Part shown: positions 1 to 5,969 of the stretch, in pieces
Layout of the letters: the number at the start of each line of letters is the position of its first letter
Position numbering within the stretch: position 1 is the first letter of the stretch
Assembly (NCBI GenBank): GCA_964544105.1
Contig: CAZIZQ010000007.1
Span: 1-31,290, forward strand
Length of the DNA stretch: 31,290 nucleotides
Direction: 5' to 3'
Source of the DNA: GCA-016432345 sp964544105
GTDB taxonomy: Bacteria > Patescibacteriota > Microgenomatia > Levybacterales > UBA12049
Program-made: the position numbers and the translations under genes
The notes under the pieces: generated by a model
What the model saw: only the letters and a program-made list of their open reading frames with translations
Databases searched by the model: none
Told to the model about the DNA's origin: nothing

Positions 1-260
1 AATGTGGTGGTTAATGGTTGGTCTTTTTCCTTAAACATTTTGTGGATTCGTTCTTTCATTTCGCTGGCTGCTTTGTTTGTGAAGGTGATTGCTACAATAT
101 GTAAGGGATCAACTCCATTTTCGATAAGATGAAGAATTTTGTATGTAATAACACGAGTCTTGCCACTGCCTGCGCCTGCCAAGACAATCATTGGTCCATG
201 GGTTTGTAAAACTGCTGCTTTTTGTTCGGCATTAAGGTCATTGAGAAAATCTTTCTGCAT
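1..260 (-). CDS. UvrD/PcrA/Rep-type superfamily 1 DNA helicase, N-terminal fragment
   Basis: The minus-strand frame opens with ATG at 260 and runs off the left edge, so only about 86 N-terminal residues are visible. They start MQKDFLNDLNAEQKAAV (the Q-motif region LNxEQ) and contain the Walker A motif LAGAGSGKTRVI and motif Ia-like AITFTNKAASEMKERI, the classic SF1A arrangement. Such helicases unwind DNA 3'-5' in nucleotide excision and mismatch repair or in replication restart. UvrD, PcrA and Rep cannot be told apart from this fragment, so no symbol is given. The start lies only 15 bp from the divergent tpiA start, so the two promoters must overlap. A TATTAT at 268-273 (minus strand, 7 nt from ATG) could be its -10 box, but no good -35 is visible. 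Confidence 0.93.
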   Translation of the reverse strand, partial: MQKDFLNDLNAEQKAAVLQTHGPMIVLAGAGSGKTRVITYKILHLIENGVDPLHIVAITFTNKAASEMKERIHKMFKEKDQPLTTT

Positions 261-269
261 GCGTATAAT
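241..269 (+). promoter_or_regulatory. Sigma70-type promoter of tpiA (leaderless)
   Basis: TTGAGA at 241-246, 17-bp spacer, TATAAT at 264-269. Only 6 nt separate the -10 box from the ATG at 276, so transcription would start at or next to the A of the start codon. The -35 box lies inside the start of the divergent helicase gene. Confidence 0.75.
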
Positions 270-275
270 AATACC

Positions 276-977
276 ATGAAACGGCTTTTTATTGTTGCTA
301 ATTGGAAATCGAATAAAACCTTACAGCAAACCGAAGCGTGGTTTGCTGAATTTTCTCCGCCAGCTGGCGGATTTCAATTTTCAAACAAAGAGGTTATTAT
401 TTGTCCGCCGTTCACGCTCCTTCCTAATCTTAAATCTTATCTCTTAAATCATAAATCTGCCGTAAGGCTTGGGGCGCAGGATATTTCGCCGTTTGATGAA
501 GGTGCTTATACGGGCGAGGTTAATGGGACGCAGATTAAAGAGTTTGCAGATTACGTTATTATCGGCCATTCAGAAAGACGAAAACACTTCGGAGAAACAA
601 ACGAAGTAGTAGAAAATAAAATTATTCAGGCAATTAAAAATAATTTGACTCCAATTATTTGTGTATCTTCATTAACTCAAATCTCAAAACTCAAATCTCA
701 AAACTACAGCTCAAAACTCAAAAATATGGGGAAGACGATGATTATTGCGTACGAGCCGTTGTTTGCTATTGGGTCGGGAAAGCCTGATACTCCGGAAAAC
801 GCAAACAATATGGCAAAAAAAATAAAAGAAATTATAAATGTGCCGGTTATATATGGAGGAAGTGTAACTGACAAGAATGTTTTGTCGTTTACCAGTATGC
901 CTAATATAGACGGCGTCCTGCCAGGAAAAGCAAGTCTTGATCCGCAAGTTTTTATATCACTTATTGTCAATGCGTAA
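276..977 (+). CDS. tpiA: Triosephosphate isomerase
   Basis: Interconverts dihydroxyacetone phosphate and glyceraldehyde 3-phosphate in glycolysis (cytoplasm). The 233-residue protein has the substrate-binding NWK (N9, K11), catalytic H98 in IIGHSERR and catalytic E160 in AYEPLFAIGSGK, followed by IYGGSV. It is a little shorter than the usual ~250 residues and divergent: CVGE is CVSS, and the phosphate-binding GGASL region reads GVLPGKASL. Start choice: ATG at 276 matches the family N-terminus (MKRLFIVANWKSN); an upstream in-frame ATG at 222 would add 18 unrelated residues and lies before the promoter. Three repeat-derived peptides are embedded: PPAGGF (28-33), LKSYLLNHKS (52-61) and a Lys/Ser/Gln stretch (about 134-150). 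The last 8 nt overlap the LCP gene, suggesting translational coupling. Confidence 0.95.
   Translation: MKRLFIVANWKSNKTLQQTEAWFAEFSPPAGGFQFSNKEVIICPPFTLLPNLKSYLLNHKSAVRLGAQDISPFDEGAYTGEVNGTQIKEFADYVIIGHSERRKHFGETNEVVENKIIQAIKNNLTPIICVSSLTQISKLKSQNYSSKLKNMGKTMIIAYEPLFAIGSGKPDTPENANNMAKKIKEIINVPVIYGGSVTDKNVLSFTSMPNIDGVLPGKASLDPQVFISLIVNA
356..371. repeat. 16-bp perfect palindrome encoding PPAGGF (copy 1, in tpiA)
   Basis: TCCGCCAGCTGGCGGA is perfectly self-complementary and GC-rich in an AT-rich gene. The identical 16 bp recur at 6481-6496 inside a glycosyltransferase gene, read in the same relative frame, so both proteins contain PPAGGF. Confidence 0.9.
429..458. repeat. Tandem 'word' repeat in tpiA shared with tatD
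   Basis: The AAATCTTA/TTAAATC words encode LKSYLLNHKS. A 20-nt run (431-450) is identical to the reverse complement of 25797-25816 in tatD, which there encodes part of NHKSYLLN. Confidence 0.8.
675..724. repeat. CTCAAA-word tandem repeat inside tpiA
   Basis: Degenerate tandem units of the type TCAAATCTCAAAAC fill about 50 nt and encode a low-complexity Lys/Ser/Gln segment just before the catalytic AYEP motif. The same word type appears at 3275-3380 and in variant form at 28951-28987. Confidence 0.75.
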
Positions 978-2064
978 GTTTTTTTACCTTTTTATTGGGT
1001 TTTTATTGTTGTTTGTCGTTGTTAAGACAACCCCTCTTGCCGCAAAATTTTCTTCGGTTTTTTTCCAGTTCTTTTTTACAAAAGATATTATTTTGAAAAA
1101 GATAGACAATCAGGTAAATATATTAATTCTAGGTATTGGCGGTGGAAAACATGAAGGCCCAGACCTTACCGATACAATTATTTTTGCCAGCATTGATGAA
1201 AAACAAAATAAATTATCGCTTATTTCCATTCCCCGTGATTTATGGGTACCTGACCTATTGGCTAAAATAAATACCGCATACGCCTTTGGAAATGAAAAAG
1301 AAAAGGGAGGGGGAATTACTTTAGCAAGAGCAGCTATTTCTAAAATTGTCGGAAAGCCAATACAGTACGTTGTTGTAATTAATTTTGATGGATTTGTAGA
1401 GGCAGTTTCTTTAGTTGGAGGACTTGATATACAGGTAGATAGTACGTTGGATGATCCATACTATCCTATTGAAGGAGAAGCAGATAATGCCTGTGATCAT
1501 TCCCCGGAAGATATAGAGACATTTACTTCTACTGCCTCGGCAGAGACAGACCTGTGGGATTTTTTCCCCTGCCGGTACGAGCATGTCCGTTTTGATAAGG
1601 GATTACAGCATATGGATGGTATCGATGCGTTAAAATTTGTTAGGTCTCGTCATGCGGTGAGTGAAGAGGGTACAGATTTTGCCAGAAGCAAACGTCAGAC
1701 AAAAGTAATTGCCGCATTCAAAGAAAAATTATTTTCTGCGAAAACATTATTAAATCCAATAAAACTGCTTTCTCTGTATGACTCGTTTAGCAAAAATATA
1801 GATACAGATATTACCAGAGACGAAATAGACGATTTTTTAAGACTGACACAAAAAATGAAAAACATAACAATACAAAGTGATGTTTTAGACAGCGGTGATG
1901 AGGAAAAAAGTAGAGCAGGTCTTCTTATGCATCCAGATATTTCCGAAACGTATAAAAATCAATGGGTGCTTATTCCTCGGGTCGGGCACGATAACTTTTC
2001 CGAAATACAGGCGCATATCTCATGCATTCTCTTAAAAGAACCTTCGTTGTGTCCTGTTAAATAG
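970..2064 (+). CDS. LytR-CpsA-Psr (LCP) family cell-wall polymer ligase
   Basis: LCP enzymes transfer polyprenyl-phosphate-linked glycopolymers to peptidoglycan or protein outside the membrane. This 364-residue protein has one N-terminal transmembrane anchor (about 4-20) and then an LCP domain with the expected landmarks: LGIGGG followed by DLTDT (D65, D68), SIPRD (R89, D90), KINTAYAFG, the QYVVVINFDGF strand, GGLDIQVD, and HMDGIDALKFVRSRH followed by DFARSKRQ, the pyrophosphate-binding Arg region. An acidic, Cys-containing insert lies between GGLDIQVD and the HMDG motif. I chose ATG at 970 (MRKFFYLF) over an upstream in-frame TTG at 937 because it gives a clean anchor and overlaps the tpiA stop by 8 nt. 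The 3' end overlaps the convergent YYY gene by 8 nt. Confidence 0.9.
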   Translation: MRKFFYLFIGFLLLFVVVKTTPLAAKFSSVFFQFFFTKDIILKKIDNQVNILILGIGGGKHEGPDLTDTIIFASIDEKQNKLSLISIPRDLWVPDLLAKINTAYAFGNEKEKGGGITLARAAISKIVGKPIQYVVVINFDGFVEAVSLVGGLDIQVDSTLDDPYYPIEGEADNACDHSPEDIETFTSTASAETDLWDFFPCRYEHVRFDKGLQHMDGIDALKFVRSRHAVSEEGTDFARSKRQTKVIAAFKEKLFSAKTLLNPIKLLSLYDSFSKNIDTDITRDEIDDFLRLTQKMKNITIQSDVLDSGDEEKSRAGLLMHPDISETYKNQWVLIPRVGHDNFSEIQAHISCILLKEPSLCPVK

Positions 2065-4360
2065 AATCAATTTTATAAATTGATGTGTTGCCGTTTTTAT
2101 ATACACGCTTTCCCAATTTTAGGAATTTGTCCTCACTCAAAAGTGAATATTTTTGTCGTTCTAGGTCGCCAATAAAAACATACGATACGTCATGCTTTTT
2201 TAATAATAGTTTTGTTTTTGTGATATCTTTTGTTTCGTACAGTGTTTTAATCTCTTCAATACGAGGTGATGGAATGTCATAGCTGCCCCGCCAAAGCCAT
2301 TCGTGTACAGTCCATCCTAGAAGTGTTGGAAGTCCTGTGTGAGTTGATATTCGCGCAAAGTCAGTATATGAATCTCCTTGTGCTTCTAAGATTATTGGTT
2401 GGCCTTTAATATTTTTATTTATCCAAGAAATTGCTTCATAATCTGTTGGATATATCTTTTTAAGATATGCGGTACCATCAAGACCATAGTAGGTCGATAG
2501 ATTTCCATAGTAGGACGTTGTAGCAAAGTAGGGATATACTGATACCAGTAATAACCCAATACTACCAATAACCCAATAACCCAATTTCCAATGTCCACCT
2601 CCGAGGAGTCCATTCGGCCACCTCGGAGGTGTTATGAAATGACTTATCCGAGGTGAAATTAAGCGAAGAATAATATATCCCGAAGATATTGAGAGCATAA
2701 TAAATGCTTGGTATCCAAGTTTAAACATGGTGTTTGCTCGGTAATGAGCAGGATAAATATCTTTGGCATAGATAAATTCAGGAATAATAAGAAGAAGAGT
2801 TGAAAGAAAGATTAATATAAGAATAAAAATATCAGGTTTCATAATGTCATTCTGAGCAAAGCGAAGAATCTTATTGGAACCAAGATCCTTCAGTCTTTTT
2901 GATTTCAGGATGACATTTCTAAAAAGAAAAACGATAAACGAAATAATCCAAAAATAAAAAAATCCATGCAGGATAAAAAGTTGCCAAATAGGGGAATGTT
3001 GGCAATGGTCTTTTTCAAAAAGTAAGGGGCCAAGTTTACCTATATCTGTTAAAAAATTAGGAGCACACAAAACGCCAATACCGGAAACAAAGGGTTTGAA
3101 GTTAAGCGAGAAAGGAAGAGAGAAGATGAAAAAACCAACAAGAATTAGCGTATAGCGTTTAGCGTATAGTGTATAGTTTTTGGAACGAAAAGCAAGATAG
3201 AAAAATATAAAAAATGTTAGTAATCCATAAATGATGCCGTCCCAGGCATTAGTCATATACATGATTGCAAGTAGGAAGCTCAAAGCGCAAATCTCAAAGC
3301 GCAAAGCTATTAACTTAAAACTAAAAAGTTTTGCGTTTTGCGTTGTAGTTTTGACTTTTGAGTTTTGACTTTTGAGTTCATGAGACTGCTCTTTTTGCTT
3401 GAAGATCATTGATAATAAAAGTGCTATCGTAAGTAGCACAAACGGTATATCTAAAACGTGTCCATGGAGGTCAGAAACGACAAATGAATACATAGGGAAT
3501 TCATGGATGGTGTTATGAATAAAACGGGTTGCATTTGGGTACCAATAGTTATTGGGAAACGTTTCGGGTGACAACGCAAGTTGCCAAGGAGGAACTGGAT
3601 TTTCGTTAGTATAGGGTTTAAAAAAGGTATAGATGGTATGAAGATTACCGGCAAAGGAAACAAGAAAGGCAGTCAATAGACCGCAAATGATCCACCTCGG
3701 AAGAGTCGCCAAGCGCCACCTCCGAGGTGACCGAATAGTCTCCTTGGAGGTAAACGATGATATAAGATTAGCTCCAATAGAAAACGAGCAGGTAAAGGTA
3801 AAGGCAAAAATTGTTGCGACCATAAGATTGTAAGTGATCTGCGATGGAATGAAAGATGTTTTTGTTAACACAGCTATTACAAGATGGCCAAAATAGTAAT
3901 AGTTAATAGAAAGAGGGGTAAACCACATATCATAAGGCGGAAAGTACTCACTTCGTAAAATTGAACTAATAAATCCATAGTCCATGTATTTTTCTAGACC
4001 ATGAATATCTGGTTGAAATCCTCGTATATATGACCAAAATATTATGGCAGTAAGAAAAATAATTTCTTCAAAAAGAAAGATACGTATTGTTGATTGAGTA
4101 TATTTTTTCAGAAAACGTATGTTGATTACAATAAATAAAATTGAAATAAAAAAGATTGTTGATAATGTGAAGGGGAGAATCTTTAGGGTTCCAAAAACAA
4201 AAACAGCATAGCTAATAAATGCAATACCAATTATTTTTGAAAAAATATAGCCGCGATCTAAAAAAGCAGAAAAAATAAGAGTAGTAAAGGGAAGAAAAAT
4301 AATCCCGATTAAAAAAAATACAATCCACCATTGTAAAACAAACAATAAATCTGTAATCAT
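2057..4360 (-). CDS. DUF2298 'YYY' polytopic membrane protein
   Basis: The 767-residue, very hydrophobic protein carries the family signature NYYYFGH at 153-159, preceded by the conserved FQPDIHGLEKYMDYGF segment (115-130). Its C-terminal part reads QGDSYTDFARISTHTGLPT followed by HEWLWRG, which also fits the DUF2298 family first described in Chloroflexi and archaea. Function is not established; the fold and neighbourhood suggest a GT-C-like enzyme using a lipid-linked sugar, which is inference. It is the last gene of the minus-strand operon and is coupled to the HAD gene by an ATGA overlap. The gene is unusually rich in in-frame repeats (2551-2587, 2595-2631, 2846-2914, 3144-3178, 3275-3380, 3692-3751), which add non-family peptides such as ILRFAQND and PPRWPNGLLGGGH, mostly in loops. 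Confidence 0.88.
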   Translation of the reverse strand: MITDLLFVLQWWIVFFLIGIIFLPFTTLIFSAFLDRGYIFSKIIGIAFISYAVFVFGTLKILPFTLSTIFFISILFIVINIRFLKKYTQSTIRIFLFEEIIFLTAIIFWSYIRGFQPDIHGLEKYMDYGFISSILRSEYFPPYDMWFTPLSINYYYFGHLVIAVLTKTSFIPSQITYNLMVATIFAFTFTCSFSIGANLISSFTSKETIRSPRRWRLATLPRWIICGLLTAFLVSFAGNLHTIYTFFKPYTNENPVPPWQLALSPETFPNNYWYPNATRFIHNTIHEFPMYSFVVSDLHGHVLDIPFVLLTIALLLSMIFKQKEQSHELKSQNSKVKTTTQNAKLFSFKLIALRFEICALSFLLAIMYMTNAWDGIIYGLLTFFIFFYLAFRSKNYTLYAKRYTLILVGFFIFSLPFSLNFKPFVSGIGVLCAPNFLTDIGKLGPLLFEKDHCQHSPIWQLFILHGFFYFWIISFIVFLFRNVILKSKRLKDLGSNKILRFAQNDIMKPDIFILILIFLSTLLLIIPEFIYAKDIYPAHYRANTMFKLGYQAFIMLSISSGYIILRLISPRISHFITPPRWPNGLLGGGHWKLGYWVIGSIGLLLVSVYPYFATTSYYGNLSTYYGLDGTAYLKKIYPTDYEAISWINKNIKGQPIILEAQGDSYTDFARISTHTGLPTLLGWTVHEWLWRGSYDIPSPRIEEIKTLYETKDITKTKLLLKKHDVSYVFIGDLERQKYSLLSEDKFLKLGKRVYKNGNTSIYKIDSI
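2551..2587. repeat. Tandem 'AACCCAAT' word repeat in the YYY gene
   Basis: Units of the type AATAACCCAAT repeat with small variations. On the coding strand they read as TTGGGTTATT words and encode LGYWVIGSIG in a membrane segment. Confidence 0.6.
2595..2631. repeat. CCACCT/AGGTGG palindromic element, copy A (in YYY gene)
   Basis: It ends in a CCACCTCGGAGGTG palindrome and starts with CCACCTCCGAGGAGTC. The reverse complement aligns with 3725-3750: AGGTGGCCGAATGGACTCC versus AGGTGACCGAATAGTCTCC. In frame it encodes PPRWPNGLLGGGH. Confidence 0.75.
2846..2914. repeat. GTCATTCTGAGC-type palindromic repeat translated as ILRFAQND
   Basis: The element starts GTCATTCTGAGCAAAGCGAA and ends CAGGATGAC. 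Inner arms GAAGAATCTT and AAGATCCTTC also pair with a wobble, giving a long imperfect hairpin. On the coding strand it yields KILRFAQND. From memory, repeats of this type occur in many unrelated bacterial genomes. Confidence 0.8.
3144..3178. repeat. AGCGTATAG/TAGCGTT word repeat in YYY gene
   Basis: Short tandem words (TAGCGTATAGCGTTTAGCG and onward) encode YTLYAKRYTL on the minus strand. The GT gene at 5947-7689 carries a similar word array at 6022-6057. Confidence 0.6.
3275..3380. repeat. Large inverted array of CTCAAAGCGCAAA / TTTTGACTTTTGAG words in YYY gene
   Basis: The left half has CTCAAAGCGCAAATCTCAAA words; the right half has their near-reverse complements (TTTTGCGTTTTGCG, then TTTTGACTTTTGAG twice). 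The whole can fold as a long imperfect hairpin. It stays in frame and encodes a Lys/Ser/Gln-rich segment followed by an Ala/Leu-rich one. Confidence 0.7.
3692..3751. repeat. CCACCT/AGGTGG palindromic element, copy B (in YYY gene)
   Basis: It contains CCACCTCGGAAGAGTCGCC, a CCACCTCCGAGGTG palindrome, then ACCGAATAGTCTCCTTGGAG. It is related to copy A (2595-2631) and copy C (6657-6705). It encodes SPRRWRLATLPRW in the YYY protein. Confidence 0.75.
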
Positions 4361-4896
4361 TTGAGCATATCTGAAAGTTTTGTAATTCCAAAAAGATTCT
4401 TTTTTAATAAACCATTATATTTATTATTGAACCAAAAAAATTTTGTATTTGAATTTTTGGTTAGCAGGTATTTTAATAAATCAAGGTCATCATCAACATA
4501 ATGATGAATATTGAGTTTTTTAATAACCCTCTCTTTAAAAAAATGTGGTTGCTCATCTTCAAAATTAAAAAATAACCCATCAAATGTTTTTTCGAGTTCA
4601 TGTTTTTTAATAAGATATTCTGTTTTTCTTTTTAGAAAGCCAAAACGACTTGATATGAGGTAGTGTTTGTGTTGCTTCTTTTGAGCTAATTTTTTAATGA
4701 ATAAAATATTTTCATTAATTGGTGGACGTAAAAGATGGTGGTGTGTAAGAAGACGAAAAAATTGTTCTGGTTTTGATGGAATTTTATATTTTAGTAATCC
4801 ATTATTTTTTGCTTTATATAATTTATCAATCAATATACCCGGAATAAGTGGGGGGTAGTTAATAAAAACTTTATCAAAATCAAATCCTAGATTCAT
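4357..4896 (-). CDS. HAD-superfamily hydrolase, probable phosphatase
   Basis: The 179-residue protein shows the HAD motifs in order: motif I DFDKV (D6, D8) at the very N-terminus, motif II Ser in YLISSR, a Lys in the FFKERVIKKL region for motif III, and motif IV acidic cluster HYVDDDLDLL. There is a small helical cap between motifs I and II. These enzymes usually hydrolyse phosphate esters through an aspartyl-phosphate. The substrate is unknown; its place between an SDR epimerase and a membrane glycosyltransferase-like protein suggests a sugar or lipid phosphate (inference). ATGA overlaps on both sides show tight translational coupling. Confidence 0.75.
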   Translation of the reverse strand: MNLGFDFDKVFINYPPLIPGILIDKLYKAKNNGLLKYKIPSKPEQFFRLLTHHHLLRPPINENILFIKKLAQKKQHKHYLISSRFGFLKRKTEYLIKKHELEKTFDGLFFNFEDEQPHFFKERVIKKLNIHHYVDDDLDLLKYLLTKNSNTKFFWFNNKYNGLLKKNLFGITKLSDMLK

Positions 4897-5933
4897 ACTA
4901 ATTTTTTAACGAGGTTTAAGACTTTAAAATTCCACCCAACTCGGTGGCCAATACCCACTTTTCCTAAAATCTCGTTTCTATGTTTTTCGTACCATTTGTA
5001 ATTTTCCAACAGTAGGTCTTTATTTGATTTTTTGGGATGCCAATTGAGTAGTTTTTCTGCTTTGTTAATTGATACATATGAAGGTACTGCAATTGTTTTA
5101 TAGTGCCAGGCTGCAATTGGAGAAAGATTAAGTTTTTCAAAAACTCCTAATATAATTTGAGATGGTAAGACTGGAAATCCAAAAATTTTAGATTTCGATT
5201 TAGCATAGGTAATAATTGCTCCCAAATTACTTTGCCAAGACCCAAATTCTTTGGCACCTATATTAAAAATTTCGTTTTTAACTCTGTTCTGCAGAGTTTT
5301 TTCTATGGCATCGGTAAGATCGGAAACTGCCAATAGCTGATAAGGATTGCTTCCATCTCCAAGTAAAAAAACTTTTTGTCCGGTGTATATTGCTTCAAAC
5401 CATAGTTGAAAAACACCAAGTCGTTCGGGGCCAAGGAATGTTTTTGGCCTCAAAATGTTTATTGGCAACCCTTTTTTCATATAGTCAAAACAGAGTTTTT
5501 CACCTTCAATTTTTGATTCTCCATAAAAACCAATTGGATCAAGCGGCGCATCTTCCATTTCCGGTAAGTATTTTGGAACACCATAAACAGCAGTCGAGGA
5601 AATAAAGACAAGACGTTTTATTTTATTTTTTAGGCTAGCGTTTAGTACATTTTCTGTGCCGTCAACGTTAATGCTAAAAATAATTGTTTTTGAATTTTGA
5701 ATAGGTAATGCTGCAGCAGTATGTACAACATAGTGGTTTCCTTTTATCGCCTGGTTAACAATTTCTGCATCTCGAATATCTCCCAAAACAACATCTACTT
5801 TTCCAATTAAATCTTTAGCATCTAACTTATTTAAATCAAACAACGTTACTTGATACCCGTCCTTTAGTAATTTTCTGGCAAGGTGTACTCCTAAAAATCC
5901 AGTACCGCCTGTTATTAATACTTTTTTTGTCAT
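4893..5933 (-). CDS. NAD(P)-dependent sugar epimerase/dehydratase (extended SDR)
   Basis: A 346-residue extended short-chain dehydrogenase/reductase. The Rossmann dinucleotide motif TGGTGFLG is at 8-15, the D-x-R/VLGDIRD adenine-side motif near 49-55, ISSTAVYG around 111-118, and the catalytic pair Y137-xxx-K141 in FYGESKIEGE. The family acts on nucleotide sugars (UDP-glucose 4-epimerase-like) or on sterol/lipid substrates. The neighbouring glycosyltransferases favour a nucleotide-sugar role, which is inference. The C-terminal part (WHYKTIAVPSYVSINKAEKLLNW) matches the usual substrate-domain ending. The gene may have its own promoter in the 13-bp gap to the upstream glycosyltransferase. Confidence 0.88.
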   Translation of the reverse strand: MTKKVLITGGTGFLGVHLARKLLKDGYQVTLFDLNKLDAKDLIGKVDVVLGDIRDAEIVNQAIKGNHYVVHTAAALPIQNSKTIIFSINVDGTENVLNASLKNKIKRLVFISSTAVYGVPKYLPEMEDAPLDPIGFYGESKIEGEKLCFDYMKKGLPINILRPKTFLGPERLGVFQLWFEAIYTGQKVFLLGDGSNPYQLLAVSDLTDAIEKTLQNRVKNEIFNIGAKEFGSWQSNLGAIITYAKSKSKIFGFPVLPSQIILGVFEKLNLSPIAAWHYKTIAVPSYVSINKAEKLLNWHPKKSNKDLLLENYKWYEKHRNEILGKVGIGHRVGWNFKVLNLVKKLV

Positions 5934-5940
5934 AGTGGCT

Positions 5941-5969
5941 ATTGTACTATGTTTGTTTTCGTTTGAAAA
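5941..5969 (-). promoter_or_regulatory. Possible internal promoter for the SDR gene
   Basis: On the minus strand TTTTCA (5964-5969), 17 bp, TACAAT (5941-5946), then 7 nt to the ATG at 5933. The -35 match is only 4 of 6, so this is tentative. Confidence 0.4.

Noticed and set aside
222..275. Upstream in-frame start for tpiA
   Set aside because: It would precede the -35/-10 boxes and adds residues with no match to the TPI N-terminus.
3275..3380. Word-repeat arrays as a CRISPR array
   Set aside because: Units are short, degenerate and in frame within a gene, with no regular spacers or cas genes.
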